The position numbers and the translations under genes were made by a program. Positions 12,401 to 24,400 of a stretch of 64,000 nucleotides of DNA are shown piece by piece (positions within the stretch are counted from its first letter, which is position 1; each line of letters starts with the position of its first letter). Source of the stretch: Parus major (taxonomy: Eukaryota; Chordata; Aves; Passeriformes; Paridae). Location: contig NC_031769.1 of assembly GCF_001522545.3 (NCBI RefSeq), forward strand, positions 8,360,470-8,424,469, given 5' to 3'. Below the pieces are notes generated by a model. The model made no database searches. It saw only the letters and a list, made by a program, of their open reading frames with translations, and had not been told where the DNA came from.

Positions 12401-15400
12401 CAGTTCGAGTCATCAGCTGTCCCTTTAGGTCTTTTATCACTGCTTTTGTCAAGCTATCTATTTAATTGAAAGAAGTTAATTGAATGAAAATGATCAACTA
12501 AGCTTGTATTAATATTGCTAATGGAACTTTCTTCTTGGCCATGTTTGGAGAAAGATGTCATGCTAGACTTTAGGAAAGGCCCATTAAGGCTTGCACTTAA
12601 CCTGATGGGCTAATTAAGGAATGCTTATTCATTCTACAAGTCTAAGGTAGCCTCTATCCAGCCTATTCTGCCTGATTTTACAACACATTTCACTTACGAG
12701 CATAAGCATTAATAGCAGGGAGAGTAACTGATAATGTTTTGATTGCATTGAATACAGTCCTAATGCACCACTGAATTTGTAATTTGCACAGATTTATCTA
12801 ATATATGTTTGCACAATATAATTTAATTCCTTGTCTTTAAATTGCCAAATAAACTTTTGATTTAAAGGTCACTGATGAAACCCCCAATATATCTTTTTTT
12901 TCTGAGAAAGATGTCAGATTGGGGGTATTTTTATGCATGCGGTTCATATCATGCCTCCTTCTTTTCACTTGCTTTAGTTCATTATGCTTAACCAATCTTC
13001 ATGTAAATTGGTGGATTTCAGGTGAATTTGATCATATTTTGCTGTCATTCAGAAAGCTGTAAAATCCTGAGTTACTTTGCCCCACTTTGGCCATCAGAAA
13101 TTATACTCGTAGTGCAACTGTCAAAACTGGGTGTACTCTTCCTATGTTCAGGAGCCAGGGTTGTCTTCCATCAGCTGAATTGGAAATAAAAGTCATGGGG
13201 GTATCTGGAAGGCTCCAGTTCTGCCCAAAGAATACTACCAAAGCTTCCCTTGTTTACTTCTTCAGAAGCATGTTTGTTGTTACAGATAAAAATTGAACGT
13301 GGCTAAAGTTAATGTCATTGAGAAAACTCCTGTTCATAGCACTGAGTCTTTCCTGAGGGCAGCAGCAAAATTGCTTCCTGCCAGTAAGCAGGCAGCAGTA
13401 CCTTCTTCCAAGTCAGTAAAACAAAGCTAAAATAGTTAGTTATAAATTCAAGTAGAAAGTGGTTTTTCTTTGTTTTGCACTATATCAAATATATCTATCA
13501 AATATATAGGATTGATCTTTGCTAAAGCTTTTGCAAGCTGCTGGCCAAAAAAGGGCACATTCCTTCCTTATCAGTTGTGCTTTTAATTTCTTTTTCCTTT
13601 TTTCTTTTAACTCCTCACTTCTTTAGCTTATTTTCCATGTCTCTGGTGTTTAGTGAAATACGTGTATGTATATATGAAGTGAATGAGATCTATATATATA
13701 TATATATATGTAGACACATGCACATATATATGTGTAAATACAGGCTTTGCTTCTGCAAGGTAATGGTAAATCTGGAAACAGGCTACTGACAAGATGTGCA
13801 TATTTGCTAACAGATTGGAGGTCTTTGTTAAGATTTACATGTGAAAATGTCTTCATTCAACAGAATCACCCATTTTTGGCTTGGTAGAGTGATGAGTAGT
13901 GTCAGCTGTTACAGATTCCATAGAAAATCTTAAGTTATGAGTACATGAAAATGGATTTAGTTGAACAAAAGAATTATTTCACTAATATTAAGCTAATCCT
14001 GTGAAATCAAGTTTCTAATTTTGTTGAGTTTTAATTTTAAATGCTGCTTGTACTGGACACTTTATTGGAAGGAAATCCTCATTTTAATGTTTTTAATTGT
14101 AGTACATCTTCTCTTTCAATGAAATACATACTTAGGAAAATTTTTACAAAGAATTGCTGAGTTAGGGTGGCAGCTGAGTTAGCATTCTCAGTACCCATAC
14201 ATTCTGCAGGAGAAACTTCAATTTCACCTACTCTGATTCAGCTTCCTTTAGGGTTTCTTTTAGCTACTTGCAAAATATTGTATTTTACATGGTCTTCATG
14301 TGAATAGTCTTTTCTGATCTTACTTTCCTCTTTAAAAATGTTTGCCTCACTTACAGTGGTAATGGGACCAGAGAGCTTCAATGACTCATGTAACCTGAAC
14401 TGAATTTTATAAGGGAAAGGTGATAAAAATTCCCATGTAATCAGACAGTTCCTTTAGTAGCATTCTTTGTTCTGTCTTGAATAAAGACATTACCTTAAAA
14501 ACTGGATGTTAAAAGCTCTTTTGTGTAGCATCTAGACAGAGAATCCTTTAGAAGACCCATTAAACTTTGTTACTCTTGACACCTGTCTATTAAGACTGTC
14601 TTTTAGCAAGATTATTTCAGAAAAGCTCTGTGTACATTTTTTTCTTATTCATTTTTCAAGTGCCGTACTTTAAAGTTGCCAAACAGATGGCTGTTCATTG
14701 TAGCAGTGATAATGTCTTTTTAGCTTAGTAATTTACTATTCTATTGATTGCACTTAATTATGTTTTATGTAGTGGTGAGCGAACTTGATTCAGCTTTGGG
14801 CAGAAGGCATGCAACCAAGTATGGCAGTTCTGCTTGAGGTGGAGAACTTGTTAGCTTGGTTTCTCTGCTTTTATTTTTTTTCTGGGTTGGAGGAAACTGC
14901 CAGGAAAAACACTAAAATTGCAAAGATACCCTAGTGACCACGATAACAATTTTTCTCAGCCTCTCAGTTTTGCTAGGAAGATAAAAGAACATTATATACA
15001 TACATAATACACATTGTGTGTATACTTGGTTAAGTGTTACTTTCTTTAAATAAGTAGTTTAATGTTGATAATGATTTGTTTGGGCTTCCCTGAACTGGCA
15101 TGCAGCACTTTAGGTGTGCAGTGCTGCTAAATCCTATGTAGTCCCAGTTTCTAGATTTTGGAGTGAGACTTTAATAAGCCAGTTTTTTTTATGTCTTGCA
15201 AGTGAACCATGATTACTTAATTTCTCTCTAAGGTATTTAAATCTAACAGCAAGTTTTTGTGAGTTAAAAATAAGTGGCAATACTTTACTGATTTTTTTAA
15301 AAGAGCTTTTTCTTTGTGAATTATGTAATTTCATGCGCAGTGCTAAATGTATATTAAATGTCTATGTTTTTGATACCTAGGTCATCACAAACTTAGTGAA

Positions 15401-18400
15401 AATGTTGAAATCTAGGGATACAAGGAGAAATTTCTGTCCACCAAATCACTGGCTCTCAGAACAAGAAAACATTAAAGCAGATAAGGTAAGAGTCATATCC
15501 TTTTCCACAAAGCCTTACAAGTGACAAATCATCAGTGGTGAGGTTCCTGACAGTATTAGTGATGTTGATGTTGCACAGATTGTATGGTTTGAAACCTGGA
15601 ATAGTGTTGCTTTTCTCTGATGTAGGAGTCTTGCATCTGTTAAGAAACTTGTGTGTTAAACCATGTTTCCAATCCATAAAGGGGAACTTGCCCTACAGTG
15701 CAAGAGTGTAAATCACTTGCATTTATAGCAGAGGAGAACTGGAAATCTGGTAGCATTTAGTTGCATCTTCACATAATAAAAATGCTGAATGAAGGAATCG
15801 CTCTGTAGTGGGGAAATTTCTCTTCTGAAATACAAGAAAATTTGGCAGCATTTTCTGTACTTACCTCACCTAGAAATTACTTTTTTTTTTTTCCTAGAAG
15901 CTTTTGAAAAAAATGACATTGATCCCAAAAAGTGTGTATGTGTGTACAAAAGAAAAAGCTAATACCTGCTGTGGATTAGATTCCTTTGAATCGTGACACA
16001 TCCTCAATACAAAATAAACAGAATATTTGAAATCTCAAAATTCAAAGTCAGCTTCTTTAGCATCCTAAATATCAGCACTGAATGTAACATTGTGTAGTAT
16101 TTTTAAATGATCTGTGGGATTTATATTGTTGTTAGTTGTGCAGTTTGCCTGTAAGGCACAGGGAGGGATCAGCAGAAATGAAGATGTTAAGGTGTTCAGA
16201 CAAACTCCTGCATGTACTCCATGTACTTAGCATGCAGTAGTAAATTGTAATGTGTAATTAGGTCCTGTTTAACTGTGAAATCCTGTTAATTTGTGAGGTC
16301 ACACAGCTGTATGTGCCATCAGCCAGACACGTCTGGAGAGTCAGGAGGATGGGGAGAATAGGACCGCTGCAATCTACTCTGGATGGTAAGACACTGTCTA
16401 TGCAATTTCAGCTTTGCTAAGTCAAAATAAGACTTTGCCTTATGCAAAGAAATCTGTCTTTCCTAGAACTCAGTTTTGTAGTAAAGTCTTGGCAGCCAAA
16501 AGCAAGACAACCTTTCATAGTTTTGGTTAAGATATTTTTAAAAATTGTGTACTTTTATGCATGTGGGTATATCTTTTGAATATTTAATGTTATTAATTTA
16601 ATGATTTCTTTGCCCAAGCTTCTGCTGGCATTGAAAAGGGAAAGGATGAGGTGGAGAAATTATGTGTTTTTAAAATAATGTATTAATATGTATAAAAGAC
16701 AGTTGCATAAAATAGAAAATTAATATGGTTGCAGATGATGTAAAACACTGAGATTTTGCTTTTACTGTATACTATAAAGAAACATTTTCATTATGTATTA
16801 AACTGTAACAAACAGGCTTTGCATGGTAAATAATAATTCCCGTTTATAAATATTGTCTCTAATTAGATAAGGCAGAAACTTAAACCTCTGAATTACTCAA
16901 AATATCAGAATTTTATGGAACTTGGAGAGAAAGATTAGAGAATGGGACAAACTTAGCAATCAGGGTAAATTTACACTAGATTAGTTGTGCCAATATGCTT
17001 TCTCATGTAGACAGTCTGTTTTTGCCAGCTTTTCATACCTTTTCAGCTTCGCTATTCTAGAATTTTACCTCTCTGTGATCAGGTAAAATAATCATTAAAT
17101 CACTGGCACTTGTGAAAAATTAAGAACTAATTAAAAATGGGGCCTTTAAGTGGCAGAATGATTCATCTACAAGGGTCCTTACTTTCTTTCAGTATGATGG
17201 AATCTGCTTCAGTTAGTTTAGCCAGATACAGTAGATCATGGAGAGACTAGCCTTTGAATGCTGCTGTAGGGTTGTACAGAATTAAGAGCTTTGTCCAGGG
17301 TTGAAACCTAAAGACTTCTAGTGATAATTTTTATTTGAGTGGCTATGATGGTAAAAGTTCATTTTGATTACCTTATTAGTGTAGTTGCCAGATAATAACT
17401 AGTTGGCACAGTTTAAGTACTGCTGAAAATTTTTAATTAGATATTTTTTCAGTTTAGTTTCTTTCTTTGGAAATCACCTCTTCTCCACATCAGCAATCCT
17501 TGTTTCTTCCACTGACCTACATGACTCTCCACAGCTGTTTATACTGTCTGGATGTTCTCCACTGTCAAACCTATTCCACATTGATCACATTCTCCTGGTC
17601 TCCTAGCCCTCATACCTACAGTACCTTGAGCTCTCTACTGAGTCTTCCTTCCCCAGTTCCCTCCATTTTGTGCCTCCCGTGGTGTAGGCAGTTGGGGGAT
17701 GAGGAATGCCTGTGCTGTGCTGGTGTGAGCAGCTGTGTGCCCTCCTTTTCCTGGCTGGCTTCAGGTCAGCTGGCACACTGAGCACTGCTCTCCTGGCTGT
17801 GCCTGTATTCAGGGCACTAGAAGACTTTCTCCTCTCTGGCCCATTGAAAATTTTCTGGACTTGGTATTTTTGAATCTCCTCTGTCAAAGTTGAAGTTCAG
17901 ATGATGAACTCAGGAGGTGTGTTGGAGGCAAGATGGTGAGGGGAGGTGACAGTGTGTTCTTGTAAAGCTCGTTTTCATATGAAATCAGGCTGAAAAGAAA
18001 GTGCAGTCAACATGAATGTGTGAAAACAAGCAGGTAACCTTGTGCACATGACTTGTTTAATCCCTCTTGACTCCATATGGGTTAAAGCCAATTAGCATGA
18101 AAGTACTGCTGAATCACATATGGTCATGTTTATTTGTGCTTTTTCATTTACTTAAATGGCAGACTTGTGAGTTCTAAATGCCCTCTGTATTGATGACTCC
18201 ATCCCATATTTCTCTTTAAAGGAAGAAGCTGTGATGGAGAAATGCAGATAAAATTGACTAATTGACTGAAATAATTGAACTGTCGAAGTCATGTAGTAGT
18301 TTACCTTTGCTGTACATGCACTTTTCATTTAAAATGCTTTTAACTGTTAGCTTAATAGGCTTCATACATTGACTTTAATTAAAAATGTTTACTAAGTAAA

Positions 18401-21400
18401 CTAAAGGTAATCACAAATAAGCATTTTATCAGGAATTCCAAAGGCTTGCAATGTTGAAACGTGCCCCCAATGAATATATATCAAGAATAGGGATGTTTAG
18501 GGTCATATCCTATTAAATTGGTGCTTAAAGTATCCCTCCTTAAAGTGCTTTGAGAATTTATAAAATAAACAAAAAAGAACATTGAAGTGGTCAGTCCATT
18601 TGCAGAAGGGCAGCGAGATGCTTGTCACCATGGGTAGAAGCCAAAGGAAAAAAATCTTGAAACTGTCATCAAAAAATTCCAGAGAGGGTATGATGTGAAG
18701 CATTTACTCATTTTGTAATACACTTTATGAGTAGTCCAGATTCTGGAGTCTTTTTTCAGAGAGGTGGTTATTAAACATGAAAATTAAACAGCCAAGGAAC
18801 TGTGGGTGGTGTTTCTTCTGTAGACTGAAGCCAGGTGGACCTTGGCCACAGTTGCTTGTCAGTGAGCAATACTGGCTGCACTTAGTTAATTTACAGTCAG
18901 ATATGTGCTCACCACCTGAGTTTCCTCCCATGAAGCTGGAGCAGGATTGTCTTTTCTACTGTGCATCACCAGAAGTTGAGTTGTTTCCTAAAAATGCACT
19001 CTGTGGGTTCAAAGGAGCTTCACAGTAGTTTGGGAACTGCATGAATGAGCCTCTTGGCTATGGCTTCTTGAATTCTTCTCCAAGATTTTTGTCTTTAGTA
19101 CTTTATACAGGTTCTTGGTGATGTTTTCACTGTTTCTGCAGAGATTGGGATTTAATGTGGTTACTGTGACATTGCTATTACAAGAGAAACCTCATTGAAA
19201 TAAATATTAAATAAATATAATATTATATTTATAAATATATAAAAATATAAATAAATAATATCTTTCTGTTGGTTTCCTTAGATTACTTTAATTCTTAAGG
19301 TTTTTACCTAAAACAACTTGATTGAAGGTAGATGACGTAGTAGAAAGCACAATAACTGTAAACTATTATGAGCATGGGAGTAGGAATATTGTATATTCCT
19401 GCAATGAAAATTCTAAATCGTCACAGTTAGGAATTGTCTTCTATTATGCATTTTTTTCTTAATTCCTAAGCTAAAATGTCAATAAGAAGTATTTTTTTCT
19501 AAATAAAATACAGGTATGGAAGTAAGTGTTTTTATCTGCATTTTGTTGTTGTGTGTAGCAACTGATGTTTAAAGAAAGGTAAGGCTTTGAGTGAATATGC
19601 AGTAAATAAACTATTTTAATGTATGTATTTCTGTACAAAGTAGATTGAGTCACTTGATACAAAATAAATTGTTTAAAAATTGTTCTTTCCAAAATTTTTA
19701 AAATTATTATTTCTATTTTAAGTGGGTTTGGAACCAGCACCTCTTTCTGTATCTGAAGAACGACAACTTGCAATTCTGACAGAGCTACCTTTTGTAGTTC
19801 CTTTTGAAGAAAGAGTAAAGGTACCTAATTTCTAATTTAATATGCAATTGGTTTTTTTAGCTTTTTGTTTTGAGTAAGAAAATCACTTAGTGAAGTAGAA
19901 ATTGGGTTGATTCCCTACAGAAGGATATGGCAGTCTGCACTGTTTTTCTTCAGCACTCATGCTGCAACTGAACATTTGAAGTTAATGACTTCTCCCATAC
20001 TTACTTATGTTGCCCTTAATAATATTTGCATTATAATTAGAAACATTTGTTCCAAGACAGATGAGAGCAGTTTGCAGTCCCTGCTCAGAGATGGTTCTGC
20101 ATGATTGCACCCTCTTGTGGTGGCACAGCACCGCCGGTTGTGTGTCTGTACCAGAGTGCCGGGTCACAGCTGGAGACTTGGGAGCATTGAGTGGGTTTGC
20201 CCCAAATGAGATAATGGATCTCCATTTTGGGAAATTAACACCTAGAGATTAAGTTCCTGCATTCATAGCTGAGTAGCTGAAGTTTAATAGAGTGTATAGT
20301 TTAAAACTTGCAAGATTCTTGTACTTGATAGATTGAATTTGCTTTTAAATGTTTTTGAGATTTTATAAATGTAATTGTTAGCTCTATTACCTATTTCATC
20401 ATGAGTATTATTAAAGATTTTTTTCTGTTAAGTACTTTTTTTTAAACTGTTTTAGTTTTCAACAGTATCAATTATTTAAAAACTGGTCCCTAAATTTTCT
20501 TGGAAATACTACATTTCAAGACACTGTCAAGGGCATGAAGAGTAATTCTATAGGGAAAGTCAGTCTTTATTTGTCAAAACAGATAGAGGCAGCTTTGGTA
20601 GATAATGTGTGGGTTTTTTCTCAGCCTTCTGTGAAACAGGTGTTCTAACAAAACATCTTACTACTGAATAGCAGTCCAACACTAGGATTACAGGGAAATG
20701 ATAGGAACTGACCTCAAGCAGGGATCTCTGTGTCATGGCTTAGTCACTGCCTTCCAACTTGTGGACTTCTTAACGCTGTGTTGAGATGCATACATGTTAT
20801 GTTTTTGGAATTTATAAAGCCTTTTTTTGTGCAATTGGAATTCATAGAACCTTGCGTGCTTTTATCACAAAAACTGAAGTAAAAATGTCTTGAGAGCTCT
20901 GAGATAAAGATGAAGCTATAACTGAACCTCTGTAGTTCAAAGAGGAGATCCTGTTACACTGTGTTTTGGAATAAGTGTGTATGGTCCTGTCTGTATAAGA
21001 GTGTGAGTCAGCATTCCTTTGGAGTCTCCCACTGCCTCTACAGAGCAAATTGCAATAACTTGCATACAACCATTATAAGGTTTTTTTGTTTTGGTTTTTT
21101 TTCCCCTTTTGGTCAGTTGCTGTCTATTTCTCTGTAATTTAATATGGTAAGCTCAGTGCTGCTTGTGTGTATGGGTTGTTCCATATGCCCTTTCATTTTC
21201 TGAGGTCCTCATGCTATATTTACCTTGAGTTACCAGATAACAGATACTCCTACAAGCAATTGCAGAGTCCAGTTCCATGGTAGACTCTTCATCTTTCTGG
21301 CCACAGGGAGTATTTTCCCTTTCAGCCTTAAGGCACATTGGGGTGCACCTTTCATTCTGTGGGAGATAATGAATCCAATTTGTAGCAAGTGCCTTAGTTC

Positions 21401-24400
21401 TCACCTCCTTAGGCCACATTTTAGTCAGCTTGCCTATGGTGATGCTACTTCCCATGGTGTGTGCTTCAGTCAGTTCAGATCAGTTGCTTGTTTTTCTGTG
21501 TCTGTCTGAAGTTGTTGCAAATGATTCAGTTGTGCATCAGAGTTCTCATTTCCAGGACTAACATATCCATGAACATTGGGTTCTGTAGGGAGTCAGAGTC
21601 AGTACCAAAAAGAGTTTTGCTATGAGATGTAATACCAGGTGATGTTTTGCATCTAGAGCTGGGTAACAGTAATTAATAAACTGTATCTAGTCCTGCTTCA
21701 GGAAGAGAGTGGTGCTGAGCATACTCTCATGCTCGGTACATAAAGAAAGGTACCTGTGGCTACATGTCTTGATGCTACAAAATTGCAGAAAAATTTAGGC
21801 CAGAAGGGACCTCTGGTGGTACTCATTCCTCACACATTAATAACTTCAGACTCAGGTCAGCATGCACAAGGACTTGTCCAGATGAGTTTTGTCTATCTCC
21901 AGAAATGGAGATTTCACAAACTCTCATATAACCTTTTCCAATACCTAATCACTTCTCATATGAACTTTTCTCTTTATGTCCATCCCTTGTTTCTCTTTCT
22001 GCAGTTTAGGACTATTTTCTCTTGTTTTCCTGCTGTGTACCTTAGGAAAGATTCCTGCTTTGTCTGTACTGTAATCTTCCTGGCTGGAAAGCACCTTCTC
22101 CACTAGGAACAGTTGCCCATAAAAACAGTAGATTTGAGACCTTACTCTGCCTTTGTTTGGTGTGGTCAGATTTCCTGTTTCATGGTAAATCTGTTGCATT
22201 TAAAAATCCCTGCAGACTCTTATTTAATCTTCTTCATTATAAAATGGCCTGACATATAACTGGAGATTATATCCCTTGGAAAATGTACTAGACTAATCAT
22301 TGAATGATGCCAAGAGAGAATATAGTAAACATACACTCCCTGGATAGAGGGAATATTATTATACATTAAATTATAATGTATATATATATTATACATATAT
22401 ACATTAAATTATAATGTATATAAATTATATTATACATATAATATTATTATACAACCCCCTCCCATGCCACATCTTGGCATAGAAGCACAGTTAGCTACAG
22501 TTACTCTTCAGGGGAACAGATTCCTGTTGGGAAGATTTGAAATTGGACAGTGTTAAGCTCAATTTGTATTTCACCTGGCATAATTGCTTTGAATTTTTAT
22601 GATGCCATATTTAAAAAATATCATTTTTTTAATATGGCAGTAATATCCATGATTTTAGCCTGAATTATTTGTTCACTGCTTATGCAAGGGGAACTAGTGC
22701 CTATTTTCTTATTACTGAGAATGTTCCTCACCATTTCAAACAGCAACAAAAAATTATTTACCGGTATTGAGAATAACCTCTGTGTGTGTAAAATACTCAT
22801 GGGACTTTTTTCCTTTGTTTTTGAATACTTTGCATTTCAGAGCTCTGAAAGTTAGGGAGAGGAAACTGGAAGTACTGGCACAATGTCTGCAGATGTGCCT
22901 CTTTATGTAGAGAGAACTGAGGATGGTATCTTAGCACAGAAAAGTTCTTCGCATTTCTGTCCCCCTCATTCCCTTCCAGGGGTCACGGCTCTGTATTAAG
23001 TTTCTGCAGCTCAATGAGAGAGAAGACAAATCACTTGAAAGTGAGTGCCAGAGGCAGCTCAGAGGACAGTAACAGTAGTGAATAACCATCTCTTGTTGAA
23101 TATTTAGATCTGCACAATTATGTGATTGCTCTTTTCACTCATTTTAACAGATTTTTCAAAGACTGATCTATGCTGATAAACAAGAAGTTCAAGGAGATGG
23201 GCCATTTTTGGATGGAATTAATGTCACTATCAGAAGAAATTATATTTATGAAGATGCTTATGATAAACTTTCTCCTGAGAATGGTAGGTTTACAGTTATC
23301 AGCTTGTTATAACACTTTCATTGTTGTTACCATGTAGTTATATATTTGTTTATTTGACTGGTATGCTATAGGTGAATCAGCTCTGAGATGTGAAAGTTCT
23401 TAAAAGCTAAATTTCCTTGTTTTTTACAGAAGTAATTCTCACCCATATTCTTTATGATTATTACAGCCTAAATAATCTCTTTACAACCTATTTTTATGGT
23501 GCTTTTATTCCCATTTTCTTATCCACATAATTGTAATTTGTGTATTTTTCTATGTAATTCATTAGATATCATCTTCTTTGGTAATCTTTGCCAACAAACA
23601 CATATGGACTGAACAGGATTTTCTAGGTACAATGTGTCTGATAATAGTGCAGGGCTCTGTTTAGTGATGGGATGTAGTACTATGAATTTTACTACATTGA
23701 ATTAAATCACATGTTCGTGTGAATCTTACTATATTTTATATAAATAAAATTTTCAAGTTATTCCTGAGTTTCTTTTAAATATTTTGTAGGATTTTTTTCT
23801 TCCCCTACCTATGGTCTTGTCCCCTTCTGTTTTTTATAAGTCTTAAAACAAGACTTTTTCTACCAAGTGAGTGTTTCACAAACTGAATATTCCAAAATTC
23901 AAGCCAGCAGTAAGAGTTCTGCTGCTATTTACTAGGTCAGTTTTTATTCTAGCATATATAGTTTGTGTGTGTAGTTGCATGTGTTTTTATCCATACAGAA
24001 CTGAAGCAGACAATTGCATTTGTCTCCTTTCTCTGCAGAACCTGACCTAAAAAAGCGCATTCGTGTTCACTTGCTTAATGCACATGGCCTTGATGAAGCT
24101 GGTATTGATGGTGGTGGAATTTTCAGAGAATTCCTGAATGAACTCCTCAAATCAGGATTTAACCCCAACCAGGGTTTTTTTAAGACCACCAATGAGGGAC
24201 TGCTTTACCCTAACCCTGCTGCACAGATGCTCGTTGGAGACTCATATGCCCGACATTACTACTTCCTTGGAAGAATGCTTGGAAAGGTAAAATCAGTGTT
24301 CTGTAATACAAAGATAAAGCTGTACTGAAATTACTTAGTGATGGTTTTTTTCTGACTAGGAGGAGTGGATGGGAAAAACAAAAGATTTTCCCAGACTTGA

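Larger units (their letters stand above)
11586..15380 (+). other. UBE3C: UBE3C intron, 3.8 kb
   Basis: Contains a 13-bp perfect tandem duplication (12083-12108), an enhancer-like block (about 12380-12870), a fold-back (12880-12926) and a (TA)n run (13691-13709), each listed separately. The acceptor CCTAG ends at 15380. No transposon is recognised. Confidence 0.87.
19821..23150 (+). other. UBE3C: UBE3C intron, 3.3 kb
   Basis: Contains an old antisense CR1 fragment (21795-22110), an AT-rich repeated block (22351-22451) and a 14-bp fold-back (22604-22638). The acceptor TTTTAACAG ends at 23150. Confidence 0.87.
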
